Both the position numbers and the translations under genes were made by a program. Positions 25,201-36,746 of a stretch of DNA of 64,000 bases are shown piece by piece. Origin of the DNA: Sordaria brevicollis. Lineage: Eukaryota; Ascomycota; Sordariomycetes; Sordariales; Sordariaceae. The notes under the pieces were generated by a model that did no database searches, had not been told where the DNA came from, and was given only the letters and a program-made list of their open reading frames with translations. How positions within the stretch are numbered: position 1 is the stretch's first letter; every line of letters begins with the position of its first letter. The DNA is taken from assembly GCA_033439795.1 (NCBI GenBank), contig JAUTDP010000002.1:558001-622000 (forward strand), in the 5' to 3' direction.

Positions 25201-26796
25201 TAATAGGTATTAATTTCCTCCTTATTATTAAAATAATTATTAAATTTAACGTTATCGAATTATTCGATAACTAAACCGTTTAATTTAATTAAGAACTCTA
25301 CTTAATTTATATAATAGAATTCCTCTTTATATTTATTAAAGAAGGAGGCTATAATCTATTTAATTTCGAAGTTAAATTTTCGGTAAAAATTTTTAATAAT
25401 ATTAGCGTAAACGAGGGATTAATTAATAGTAATTTAGCGAATTAATAGAATTATATAAGTAAAAATAACGTTTATAATAATATTATAATTATTAAGAACC
25501 TATTTAAAATAGAAATATTTTAAAATAATAATTATATTCTTAATTTACTTAAGGTCCTTAATTTTATAAACTATTTTAAACCGCTTTATAAATTTAAATT
25601 AAATATAAATCTTCCGGAATTTGAATTTACGAATAATACTTTTATTAATATTCTTAGGCTCCCTTTTATATTATTGAAATTAAATAGAGATTTTTTATTT
25701 ATTATTACCGAATTCGTAGATTTTAACCTTCTTTTTAAATAATTTAAAATATTTAGTAACTTTATTCCTATTAAAAAGATTAACGGGGGTAATATTACGA
25801 ATAATATTATTAATTAAAATAATAGTAATAGTATTAAAAATTATTTTAATAAGAGAAATTCGCTCGGTAAAGAAGGAGTAAGAAGGGATAAACGATAAAG
25901 TCGATAAAGAAAAGGAGGAAGTAAAGGGAATATTTTTAAACGTAATAATAATATCCTTATTAAATATAATAAACGATATGGGTTTATAAATAATAAATAA
26001 TAAATAAAGGGGAAGAGGGGTATTATATATATAATTAGAATATTAATTATTATTCGTATCCTTTTTAAAGGAGGTATAAATTTATACTTTTTTATTAATA
26101 GGCTTTCGATTTAAATACTATAATATTATTAATAAATTTTTACCGCTCTTAAAATTTCGTAATAATTTTATTTCTAAACTATCCGAAAAATAAATTTATT
26201 TAATAATACCCTCGCTAATAAATTTTACCTTTTTTAATAAAATTAAAAATTCTTTCGAAATATTAAAAAATCTTCGGATTATTAAAAAGAAGAATTTTAT
26301 AATAATTTTAACTAACCGGAGAGTAAATTCCGCGTATAAAATACGAATATTTAACGAATAGATAATTTATAATAAAGAGTAGATTTAATCCCTTCGGCAT
26401 TTTTTTAATAATTCCTATTTAAATTTATTAATAAAGTTTTTAATTTTTAAGTCTTTTACCTCTATTATTCCAATTTTCTTATAATTTTTAATCTTTTATA
26501 TTTTTTCTTATTTTTTAGTTTAATCTCTATTAATTAAAATCTCATAATATTAGAGAAACGGAGATTCGTATATATCCGAGGTTAAAATTTCCTATAAATT
26601 TATTAAAAAATTCCTTTACCGTTAATATTAATTAATATTTCGTTATTCGATTATCGGTATTTAAAATAGTATCCTAAGGGTTACGGGGATAATTTTCGTA
26701 TTTACGAAAGACCCCGGCCGAAAATCTCTTACATCCGTATTAATTAATTTAATTAAGAATTTGAAATTTATTTCGTCCTTATTATTAAATTTAATT

Positions 26797-27260
26797 TAAA
26801 TTAAAAACTATATTATAAAGGAAATAAAACCTATATTATAAATTTATAACGAAAGATTGAATTAATTTAGGGATTTTTATTTAGGAAACGTAAATAGGGT
26901 TAATAATTCTTAACCTTATTACTATAGGAAAAAGAGTAAAAGTAAAGTAAAATTTTATTTTTATTATCTTCTTTAAATAGGAATAAATTTATTGGTTAAT
27001 TTTTTTAAAAGTCCTTAAGGGGGTTATTTAATAGCTTCGTAAAAAAGGTTCTTTGGGTAAAAAATAAAATTATTATCCTCTTTAATTCTCCTTCTTGCTT
27101 TTTTTAATTGAAGGAGGGAGAAGCCTCCCCCTTTTATCCTTTTTTTAAACGTAGGCTCCGAATCTTCTAGAGGGAAGGAGGTATAAATCTGTACCTGCCC
27201 TACTATCTATTACTCAAACAATTACTTATATATCTAGGTAGATAACAATTTCACCCCACA
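26797..27260 (-). repeat. LTR (5' LTR in element orientation)
   Basis: Partner of 13803-14265. Its outer 70 bases (27190-27260) keep normal C-rich sequence such as CTGTACCTGCCC and ACCCCACA, whereas the inner part is converted to A/T. Confidence 0.88.
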
Positions 27261-27616
27261 TTAGTAGGAGTTAGGGGTATATATAAGCGCGTAGCCCGTC
27301 GAATAAACGCGGTATTAGTAGCGCTAGTAATATTAGTAGTATTATTATTATTAGTATTGGGAATAGAGGTTATATAAATATTAGATTTTAATATTTCTAA
27401 TCCCTTAAACGGTTTAAATGCAATTTCTCTTTGAAATTTAACCTTTATTATACGTAAATATTCGATTAGGGTATATAAATTGGGGATAATTAAATTAAAT
27501 AAAGGATTATAAGTTTTAAATTATTTAGTGAAATTTTTAAATGGGTTTATTATTTCTATAATAGTTATAAGAATCCTTTAATCGTTATTATTAAATTAAT
27601 CTTCCTTTAATATTCT

Positions 27617-28480
27617 TTTAGTTTCGTTTTAATAATTAATTATCTTTCTAATATAATAATCGATATATTTACGAAATTTCTAAGCGCAGTAGATTATACA
27701 GTAATTAAAATTTTAGCGTATTGCGTTATTAAGGATAATATTAATATTAGGGGAGAAAGAGTCGTTTATAACGGTATTAAATTATAATTGTACTTTTTCG
27801 TTAAACGCGTCCCCGCGGTTGAATTATATAATGTCTTTAAATTTAGTACGACGTTATAAGTTTCGTCGAATAAATTGAATAATATTATATAACCGATTAA
27901 TCGGTTTAGTTTTATACTATTCCCGAAATAAAATATTTTTATTAATAGGGAGAAAGCGGGTAAAAAGTTATTTAAAATCGGGAGTTTGAAGGAGATTACC
28001 CTTTACGGCGGCCTTCGCTCTTAAATTTAAAACGTAATTAAAATAACGTAAACGGCGTTCGGTTACTTCCTATTTAATTTCTTTAATAGGAGCGGATAGG
28101 AAAAGGTTATTTTAAATAAAGTATATATAACGGTCGTTAAATTCGATATTATTATATTAAAATAACTTTACGTCGTTAATACGGATATTAAATAGTTCGA
28201 TAATAGCGAGGATCGAAATTACTATATTCTTACTATTATAATTACTTTATATTTTAAACAAATTAAATAAATTATTTTTAAAATTATAGGTATAATTTAT
28301 ATAATAAACGAAGATTATTATTATAATAAAATTATTAGGAGAAATTTAAAAATCGAAGGAAAAGTGCTTTTTAAAGTACGAATCGGCTAAACGGTCCTTT
28401 AAACGGTCGAAATAAGCGGTATATTTTTTTTAAAGTATAATAAAGATATTAATAGCGGATTTAGGTAGTAATTTATTAAT
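27617..28480 (+). pseudogene. Unrecognised decayed ORF in the outer transposon
   Basis: A single plus-strand frame of about 288 codons reads as plausible protein with scattered stops that fit RIP-mutated Gln/Trp. Examples are FLSAVDYTVIKILAYCV near 27690, GERVVYNGIKL at 27752, FFVKRVPAVELYNVFKFSTT near 27800 and SLKEITLYGGLRS near 27990. It lies right of the gypsy LTR and so belongs to the outer element that made the 8-bp duplication. It should therefore be a transposase or a passenger gene, but it shows no hAT motif that I recognise. The frame may extend both ways. Confidence 0.55.
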
Positions 28481-29575
28481 TATATTATTATTTAATAATT
28501 TTAATAATTCTTTAAATATTTAATTAGTAATAAAGGTAAATAGGAATTACGCGCTAATAATTATCTTTAATAATAGTTCGCGAAACTTTTCCCTAACCGG
28601 TTTAATAATAATTTTAAATTATTAATTTATTATATCCTTTATCGATTTAGGTTATTTTAAAATTTAGTTATTTACGGCGAGTACGCTATTTTCGGGCTTC
28701 TTAATGCTATAAGCGTAGCGGAAATATATAATAGTAGAGTTAGTAGCTTAAAGGGTAAATAGCCTATAGTATTTATAATAATAAAATTATAAGCCTATAG
28801 AGATATTGTTATTAGTTTTAGTTAAGTAAGTATTGTATTAGGCGATTTATAATATCCGTTTAATAGGGGAATCCTTCTATTTTTTTAGTATATAAATTTC
28901 GTTTTTAATTATAATTATTAGTTAAATTAGGGGATTAATAGGTAGTTTATCGAAGGGGACGTTCTTTAGAAGTTAGAGTTATTTATTAAACGGGAGGCGT
29001 CGGTTTTTGAGTCCTTCGATAGTAGTACGGTAAACGTTCGAATCCGAAATGGTAATAATAATCGGCGGATTGTCCGCGGTAGACGAGGCGTCGACGAAAT
29101 TAGTAACGGGTATTATAACGGCGGTATTAATAGGTTTAAATAATAATTAATAATAATTAGTAGTAAAGGGTAATTAAATTAATAGGTATTACGATATTGG
29201 GATTAGGCGGCTTTGTAGTTGTAGCGTTCTAATTACGACGTTAAGTATAATTAAGGGTATATTAATTATAATGTTCGATTTGCGTTTAATAATAATATTA
29301 AATTTTTTAGGTATAGAGTGGTTTGGGCGGTAAGTTTAGTATACTTGGTTATATTTGGTTTGGGTTATTTACCGAGGGTTGGGAAGTGGATTATTTTTTG
29401 AGGGTTAAAATAGGTTATTTTAGTATTTAAAACCCTAACCTAAGGATATTACTAGTATGTTAAGAAGGCGGACAAATATGTAAATAAATATAAAGGTATA
29501 TTTGATTTGAATAAATAAATATGCAAGTATATTTAATTTGATTTATATTTATATTTGTATTTACTTGCAAATATT

Positions 29576-29597
29576 ATTTGATTTGTTGCCAGCGCTG
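29576..29597 (-). repeat. Right terminal inverted repeat
   Basis: Reverse complement begins CAGCGCTGG and ends CAACAAATCAAAT, matching the left end at 12837-12858. Confidence 0.85.
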
Positions 29598-29605
29598 GGT
29601 TGGCG
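29598..29605 (+). repeat. Right 8-bp target-site duplication
   Basis: GGTTGGCG, identical to 12829-12836 and in direct orientation. Confidence 0.93.
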
Positions 29606-29653
29606 AGGGTGCATAGGGAGAGTTTGAGGGGGGGTGAGGTTGGTACTCATTAG
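29606..29653 (+). pseudogene. Severed 3' end of the MFS transporter gene
   Basis: Read in the frame set by the shared duplication (...TGG TTG GCG), the bases after the element give RVHRESLRGGEVGTH and then TAG at 29651-29653. A basic, hydrophilic tail of this kind is normal for the end of this transporter family. It is the original C-terminus, now 16.8 kb away from the rest of the gene. Confidence 0.82.
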
Positions 29654-30391
29654 AAGGTGGTTTGGCTCTGTTCCTCGTTCTGCAGACCGAAGGACGGGGA
29701 GGGTCATTCTCGGGCTGGGTACCCAGTGAGTGCGACCGAACCCAAGGACAGGATGCTTGCGGTCACATTACCTAATATGCCTTTTTTCATAACCACGACC
29801 ACTTTCTTTCTGAATTCTTTTCTTCTTTTTTTTTGTTCTTTTTTTTTTTTTTTTTTTTTTCTCCATCAAGAGACCCCCAATTCCTACTCGCTCACACAAA
29901 ATTCCATGTCGCCCGCTGGAAATACCTATTGTCACCGGCTTCAGTTCTCCAAGGGGTCCAGGAGTCGCATGGAAGCCAAGTTCAATAATCACACGCGAAG
30001 CACGGTCGTGATACCACCACATTGCAGTCAATAGAAACCGCCCAATTCGCTTCCATCTTCAACCTCATTCGAGACCCCAGAGGAGGATTCGTACAGTTTG
30101 GGGTGTTATATGTATGTGAAAGTCGCCAATATTCTTGAAGCCCGCTCCCCCGAGACCATACCTAACATCTGTTGAACTCATCTTTCAACATTTGTCCACT
30201 AGTGGGCCTCACTGTTCAGCTCCCATGATCGGTACTTCAACAAAACTGAATGAGGGAACCCCGTCTCTCGCACTCTTGGAAATTACTTTCCATATCACCC
30301 ACACGTGTTTCTTAGCATGTCCTATCTAGAATTTATCCCTTCTCCATATACCCTACGCAACCCCCCCCTTTCTTAACTCCCTCCTTATACA
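29654..30391. other. Former MFS 3' flank, no gene
   Basis: Contains a T-rich tract with a run of 22 T (29839-29860) and the second arm of the inverted duplicate (29973-30078). Short open frames are shadows. It is the 3' flank of the displaced MFS end and of the convergent monooxygenase gene. Confidence 0.6.
29973..30078 (+). repeat. Second arm of the dispersed inverted duplicate
   Basis: Matches the reverse complement of 6291-6397 with single-base indels and a few substitutions. It lies downstream of the original MFS stop, on the far side of the 16.8-kb insertion. Confidence 0.85.
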
Positions 30392-31971
30392 CTACGACCG
30401 ACGATAGTGCTGCGTAAAATCATACCTAACCCCCATCATCCCCAACAGCACCTCCCTCCTCGCCTCCTCATCCCCTTTCACCTCCCTCAGCACTCCCAAA
30501 AACTCATCCTTCTCAAGATCCGTCTGCCCACTCACCCTCCTAAAATTCTCCTGACTCAACGGGTTGATAATCTCCTTCCACTTTTCAATCCTTTTCTTGC
30601 TATACAGCCCTAACATCTCGTCCTCATCTGCTTTGCCATCCCATACCCCCGCCAGACAGTCGTAAAGGCCGCCGACGTCGACGAAGCCTCCGGTGATGCC
30701 GAGGCCGCCCCATGGGTTGCACAAGTGCGCGGCGTCTGCCACTAGCAGGATGCGGCCGACGCGGAAGGAGGGTGCGCAGCGTTGGTGCATTTTGTAGGGA
30801 GATAAGGTGACGAGTTCGTATTGGTCGGGGGTGGGAGAGCCGGGGAGCATGGATTGGAATTTGAATGGTTGGCGGGAGAGGTATTGGGCGCGGGTGAGGC
30901 CGGAGACTTCGCCGTAGGTTATGCGGTAGAGGGCGGGTTTGGAGGAGGTGGCGGGGGCTATGCGGGCTGCCATCTGTGCAAGGGAAGGCGGTTAGTGAGA
31001 TGATGGGAGGGAAGGAAAGGAGGAAGACGTACGAAGAAGTTGTTAGGGTCGATGATGAAGTTGGCGTCTGACCAGCCGAATTTATCAAAGTCGTAGTAGG
31101 TCTACTCGTCCGTTAGCCATCGGTCACAATTCGGGTGCTTGCACACCCCTTTTCGGTCAAGCAATCATTCTTTCCTTCGGGTTGACCACTCACATTGGTA
31201 GCAATAATCGTCCTATCCCACGTAAACCCAGGAAATTCATCCCCAAACAGTCCCTTGCGGACTGCACTATTTGCTCCATCAGCTCCCACCACGAGACATC
31301 CCTCACCGCCGACCTTCTTCCTCTCTTTGACTTCTCCGTCTTCACCGGTAACCTCGACCTCCACCCAAGCTCCCTTCCCCCCCCTTTTTTGTCTCCGTCA
31401 AGCCCAGTATGCCCAACTCCCACGACCTTATGCCTCCACAGCACCTCCACCCCGCGTTCCACACATTCTTCAAGCATCAACTTTAGCAGATCCTGCAGGA
31501 CGAGACAATGCGTTCTCATGTCTTGCTTTGTCTTTTCCTGAGAGCCGAGCCCCCAGACACCCTCCGGTATCCCATCCAACCCTTCCAGCCCAACCTCCTT
31601 CAAGCAAGTGGCATCGAACCCACCCAACTCTTCAAAAGTTCCCGGCTTCCTCCACGTCATCGTGCTAAGAATCAATCCACGCTCACGGATCTTGTCGACA
31701 ATGCCGGCGCGGATGAATTCGGGGATGCATGGCGTGCCGTAATGCGCCGCACGGGGCTGGGAGTCGAGTTCGTGGGAGGCTTCGATGATTGTGACTGGTA
31801 TAGGGTTGGGTTGGTGCTTGGAGAGCAGGAGGGCGAGGAGCAGGCCGGAGGGGCCGGCGCCTACTATGTAGACCTTTCACCATGGTCCATTAGCTATGGA
31901 ATATGGACGGGAGATGTGGTATTGGGTGGACTTACTCTCTTGAAGGGGCGCTGTTGTTGTTGGTCGGCCAT
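30392..31971 (-). CDS. FAD-dependent monooxygenase (PHBH/phenol hydroxylase type), frameshifted
   Basis: Four exons on the minus strand: 31971-31936, 31873-31194, 31101-31033 and 30973-30392. Introns have donors GTAAGT, GTGAGT and GTACGT with CTAAT/CTAAC branch sites. The protein would be about 455 aa. Visible motifs: FAD-binding VYIVGAGPSG (residues 13-22), the second FAD/NADPH motif GADGANSAVR (about 209) and the third FAD motif GRILLVADAAHLCNPWGG (about 334). It should hydroxylate an aromatic or polycyclic substrate using NADPH and oxygen; the substrate is unknown. In exon 2 the frame breaks at a run of 8 C plus 6 T (31377-31390): the total is one base short of keeping the frame. Both sides are clearly homologous to the family, so either the gene is recently inactivated or the homopolymer is miscalled. 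ATG 31971 gives MADQQQQRPFKR before the first intron. Confidence 0.88.
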
Positions 31972-33848
31972 GGCTTTTTTGATTTTCGACAGCTCAATAT
32001 GTCATGGAAAACCAAGGGATCTGTCCCGCGACAAGAGGCGTTGTGTCAATCTCGGAATGTGTCGTCGTTATATCCATCCCTTTGGAACACCTTCCCCGCA
32101 CCGGCCCGGAAGCCACGAGGAGCGGAGGGTAGCATCCCATCTCCAAGACTCCAACTACTGCACCGCTTACGTACTATTTTGCCTATGCGGGGGAACTTTG
32201 TCTGCTCGCGTCTATAGGTCAATCATGGTCGATAGCTTCGGTAGCTTCTTCTATGCGCCGTCGTCGTCAATGGTCATGTCTTGGGTCGCATGGGGAACGA
32301 ATCGTGAGAATGCGTGCGGTAGTAGCTCGGCGTGCCAAAAGTTGGAGTCCGGCTTCCGGTGCGGGGGAGGGGCCGGCAGTGGTGATCTTCCAGGAGTTCC
32401 GATACAATCAACCTTCAACATTTCAACACCATCACAATCCTCAGCAAGTGCCCATCTCAGGCAATGTCCAGTTGGTCGCCAGAGTGCTCTTTTGACGAGT
32501 AGAAGATATTGATGCTTGGTAGGTTCGGCGACATGGGAAGGGACGTTTGATACTGGATGCTTGAAGCCGTGGAGCAAACGATCATGATGGGAAGAAGGAA
32601 CCGCACAAGGTAAAGAGGATCTCCGAACGTTCCAAGCGACAGAAGGGAGAGAATTGAAAAGAAAAAACTTCTTTTGATGATGCGCAAAACGAAGGCACGG
32701 GTCATGGATGACGATGACGGAATGGAAGGTACATACAGTGTACTTGCATGATGCACCACTCTCCGTAGCTTGGCGTGTCCGGCGTCCGGCGTTCGGATCC
32801 CGTCCCGGGCTTTCACCTTCATCCTTGCCAGTCCAATTTTACCGGAGTTCGGAGGATCCGATGTAGAGGTAGTACCTAGGCGGGTACCAGAGGGAGTGGA
32901 CAGGATTGAAGAGAACTCCCGTCACTGGCAGTCATGGTTGAGTTTGGGAAGGAGTCTAAGAGCAGCCCAGAGAGCTTTTGTCTGGTAAGAGGGAGGTTCG
33001 TTCCTTCCTTGCAGGTTGCTCTTGCCTTGAATTCTCTCCTTGTACAATCTTTTAATCGCATGCAGGTTGCTCTGTTTCCTGTCGCCGCGATGCAGGTGGT
33101 CGCGGTTGCACTTGCACTTGCAGTTCCTCTGCACATCCGTTCTTCTCTTCCATATGATCTCCAGAGGCACTCAGTCTCTGAGCACTAACAACCGTGACCT
33201 TTGACCTCTGACGGAGTTTCATATGTCAAGTTTTCAAGGTTTGAACCGGAATGCTCAAAGTCTCCAGTGTCTCCTTCTCGCATTGTCATCCCATTTTCAG
33301 CAATTCTTGCATCGACCTGCGGCCACTGCACTCTCCTACACTCTCGGTATCCAACTCGCCAACTAAACTCCCAAACTGAATTTAGTCTTACCCCCGATGC
33401 TAGTCAAAGCCCGGGATAGCTCATCTCCTCGAGTACGTGGTGTAGTGGATGCAAAGATTACCATCTACGGAAACCTCCGTCTGGGGAAGAAAAGAACGTG
33501 GGAGGACGTGAAGAACGTGAAAAATGTGAAAATTGCGGGGAAGTAAATGGACTTTGAACGGGTCGGTCGGCGAAGTTCGGGGAATACTGTACTTACATGC
33601 ATGCATGCACACCGGTGAAAAAAGTATCCGATGAGCTGAGGTCTTCTTGGCTTGGAGCTGAGTGTTCCTGGTGTTCTAGATCCTGCCATAAAAAAAAATG
33701 CGAATACGGGTTGAAGCATATGAAGTGATGTTCCTGTTGCTTGTGAAAGTTAATCTCCAGATTCGCCACTTTATGCAAGTTTGGGGCTCAACTTCAACAA
33801 CCGAGCATGTGAATCCGAAAAGAGTAGTTGTGATATTTTGGTGTCGAT
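31972..33848. other. Intergenic region, no gene supported
   Basis: About 1.9 kb of normal composition upstream of the monooxygenase and before the TA-flanked element. Several open frames of 60-120 codons overlap on both strands without splice signals or domains. Two sequences resembling parts of tRNA promoters (near 32800 and 33435) do not fold as tRNAs. Confidence 0.55.
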
Positions 33849-34609
33849 TATTCCGCTTACAGCCCCACCCTCCTTTCTCCCCTATTACTGCCCAGAATAG
33901 TATAATCCCTTGAGTCCCGTAATCTCCCAATCTTTATTACTTTAGGCAGTACCTATAGTGGTTAATTAGTAGAGCTTTGGCGAATTCTAACTAACTCTAG
34001 TCTCTAGTACGTGCCTGGTACGTATTATACGTGATGGAGTGTACGGCCGTATTATTATAATTTAATAAAATCGTAAAAGTCGTAATATATAAGTGTATAG
34101 TATTATAGTATTGATTACTAATATAATAATAAGTATAATATTATATAGTATATTACGATTACTATTTTAAAGTATTAATATAAGTTCTCGGATCTTCTTT
34201 TTAAGTTTCTTAATCTTATTTTCTTTATTATCGATCTATGCTACGAGGTAGGTAGGTAGGGTAATAAGTAATAATTACAAAGTATATAAATATTAATATT
34301 ATAAATAATATATACATTTATTATTTTTTTAATATAATAACCGTATTTCTATAGTAAAATATTTAAAACTTTTCGTATAGAGTATATTAAATACGAATAA
34401 TCGATTAGTATAAAAATTAGGAAGGTTTATATTAATATATTATCCCTATATAAAAATGTTAATTAAATGTATTTAATAGAAAATGAAATATATTTATAAA
34501 AAAATATATTTGTAATTATATCTACTATTACTCTTAAATACTCTAATAAAGTATTAAATCTATATAATTATAATATTAAGTGGCTATATTTAATATTTTT
34601 TTTATATAA

Positions 34610-34675
34610 ATTTATATAATATTCGAGAAAAATAAAAAAACCGTATAAATCGAAAAATTTATATAAATCGTATAG
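34610..34675. repeat. Direct repeat copy 1 (66 bp)
   Basis: Nearly identical to 34713-34778, offset 103 bp; the core contains CCGTATAAATCGAAAAATTT. It may be a subterminal transposase-binding repeat or a local duplication. Confidence 0.75.
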
Positions 34676-34712
34676 AGTATTTAGAATACTCAAAGTACTA
34701 ATTTTTATATAT

Positions 34713-34778
34713 ATTTATATAATATTCGAAAAAAATAAAAAAACCGTATAAATCGAAAAATTTATATAAATCGTATAA
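34713..34778. repeat. Direct repeat copy 2 (66 bp)
   Basis: Second copy of 34610-34675, differing by one or two G/A changes. Confidence 0.75.
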
Positions 34779-35526
34779 AATACTAATCGATTAGCTAATA
34801 AAATATTTATAACCGTAATAAATATAATTATTATTACGTATATTCTATACCGTTAAAAATCTCGTAATAATATTATATAATTGGTTAAAAAGCTTTAATT
34901 TACTATAAATTAACGTTCCTATTCCTATATAATACGTTTAAAGAAGTTATAACCCTCCCTCATCTTTTCGAAATATTAAGCAGTAGCTTCTTTAATATAA
35001 TAAATATTAGCCCTATATTAAGTAGCCGCCTAATATTAAAAAGTATAGAATTATTGGAATTAAATTTCCTAGAGAGCTCGTATATCCTAACGGGCTTTCA
35101 AAACGTAAAATGGTTCTAAGGTAATTAATATTGGCTATTTATACTCAAAGGTCTTATAACGCTCGTAGCCTACTACCTACTATATTTCTAATTAAACCGT
35201 TAACCTCTTTTTTCCTAAAATTTAATAATTAATAAAAAAGTAATAATACTATAAATATTTATAGGGTAATTACTAACGCCTATAAAATTTATAATTATAT
35301 TATAATAACCTATTATTATTAATACGTATTTATATCCGTAAATATTCTCCTTCAATAAATAAACGTTAATTAACTTTAATTTCTAATAGGATTAATTACT
35401 AAATAAATAATAAGAACCGATTAAAATTAGGGTAATTTACTACTTTACGTAACGATTTAGTACGGAAATCGTACATTCGTTATACGGTTTTAACGAAATA
35501 ACGACCGTTAATTATAAGAATATATT

Positions 35527-35730
35527 TGTCACGGCACCAGATTGTCGGCAGCGCTCCCCAGGCGTCTTGGCACCGAACCACCAGCGGAGCACAGTCGTGC
35601 CCACAGTCATGTCTCCACCTCACTCATGTACATAGTCCGAGAGCAGAGTTTTCGCTGCTCTCTCTCGATCTTCTCCTCTTCGTGCAATAATACGTCTTCT
35701 CCAAGCCTCTGCTAGATCGGTATCGTGACA
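35527..35730. mobile_element. 204-bp solo LTR, not RIPed
   Basis: Begins TGTCACG and ends CGTGACA, a 7-bp inverted terminal pair with the TG...CA of LTRs. It is flanked by a perfect 5-bp duplication ATATT (35522-35526 and 35731-35735). Its composition is normal, in sharp contrast to the surrounding CpA-free AT-rich DNA. It is therefore younger than the RIP of its host element, or too short to have been a RIP target. No internal coding sequence is present. Confidence 0.88.
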
Positions 35731-36673
35731 ATATTTAATAATACTTAAGAGAGTTTATTATTATATTAATTTTATATTCCTATATTTTAACGCAAAATAG
35801 TAGCCTTCTAGCGGGTTAATTATTAATACTTATTATAAAAGAAAAAAAATAATTAGTAGACGAAAAAAAAAAGTTCGAGGCTTATAAAAAATTGGAGGAG
35901 ATTTAAAGAAATTCGGAAGAGGCCTAAAGAAATTCGGAAGAGGCCTAGAAAATATCGGGGATAATAAAAAGTATTATAAAAAAGAAGGGGATAATAAAAA
36001 CTAACGTAAAAAAGAAAAGGATGATAATAATATTTATAATAATAGAAGAGAGTATTTACGAACGTAATTTGCTTAAAGCTATTTCTTTAATATTTAATTA
36101 ATTTATAAATACTCCCGCATTGCGTTATCGTTAAAAGGCAAATTAATTAAAATATTAATAATAAATTCGTTGTATATTATTTCTAACCGTCGATATTTTA
36201 CGGCAAAAATTATATATTATAAATAAATTTTATACCGTTCGCTAGCTAATTTCCGCTTTAAAATCCGTTCGTAATAGACGTAATAAAGTAAATAATTAAC
36301 CTTTATATTAAAAAAGGCCTCTTTAATAGCCTTTTACTTAATAAAATTATCGTCGGTTAAAAAGTAACGAAATAATTATAATTTATCATCCTTTATATAT
36401 TCTATTACCTACCCTTTAATTATTAATAACGCGACCGTAATAATATCCGCGTCGGCTTTGGCGGTTAGGGATCTAATAACCATATTCGTTACGTACGAAA
36501 ATCGTATATAATAATTATAATAATTAATTAATATTATAGGTAGCATCTATAAATATAAAGTGCCTACGACGTTATAAAATTTTAAATTATTTTAAGGAGA
36601 AGGAAGGAGAGGGCGCGTTAATATACGAAATTAATACGCAATAAAGAAATAAATAATAATAATAAAAATACGA

Positions 36674-36746
36674 AATCTAAAAAATCTAAAAAATCTAAAA
36701 AATCTAAAAAATTTAAAAAAATCGAAAAATCGAAAAATCTAAAAAT
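36674..36746. repeat. A-rich minisatellite, 9-bp unit
   Basis: Four or more copies of ATCTAAAAA followed by degenerate ATTTAAAAA and ATCGAAAA units, within the RIPed element. Confidence 0.75.

Larger units (their letters stand above)
13803..27260 (-). mobile_element. RIP-degraded Ty3/gypsy-type LTR retrotransposon
   Basis: Two direct repeats of about 463 bp (13803-14265, 26797-27260) bound a 12.5-kb interior. Read on the minus strand each repeat begins TGTGGGG and ends TCCA, the expected TG...CA. A decayed reverse transcriptase on the minus strand (21604-22238) confirms the superfamily and orientation. A minus-strand open stretch at about 24998-25340 lies where gag should be. Exact ends and target duplication are uncertain: flanks 13798-13802 and 27261-27265 do not match cleanly, while a short match, AGTAG or GTAG, appears if the ends are moved by a few bases. 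At 13.5 kb it is long for a gypsy element; the part from 14.3 to 18.6 kb is not explained by pol and contains a plus-strand frame. Confidence 0.85.
12837..29597. mobile_element. 16.8-kb nested insertion: DNA transposon with 8-bp TSD
   Basis: The ends are imperfect 22-bp inverted repeats (12837-12858 and 29576-29597) that begin CAGCG and share CAACAAATCAAAT. They are flanked by the perfect 8-bp duplication GGTTGGCG. Eight-base duplications with CAG-type ends are typical of the hAT superfamily (P elements also make 8 bp). Removing the LTR element at 13.8-27.26 kb leaves about 3.3 kb, a normal size for such a transposon. The interior is AT-rich with almost no CpA/TpG, so RIP has acted on it. I found no hAT transposase motif; the outer right arm holds an unrecognised decayed frame instead (27617-28480). 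Near each end lies a related sequence in direct orientation (ATTTACTTGC at about 12935 and 29560). Confidence 0.85.

Noticed and set aside
14266..26796. CRISPR-like or satellite array in AT-rich DNA
   Set aside because: Apparent repetition comes from low-complexity A/T after RIP; no regular unit and spacer pattern was found.
31508..32512. 334-codon plus-strand open frame
   Set aside because: Its first part is antisense to the monooxygenase exon 2 and the rest runs through promoter sequence; composition is not protein-like.
32745..32830. Possible tRNA gene near GTTCGGATCCC
   Set aside because: Deviates from the B-box consensus at a key position and has no matching 5' acceptor strand or D arm.
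33425..33500. tRNA A-box-like sequence TGGTGTAGTGG
   Set aside because: No B box within the following 60 bases and no cloverleaf.
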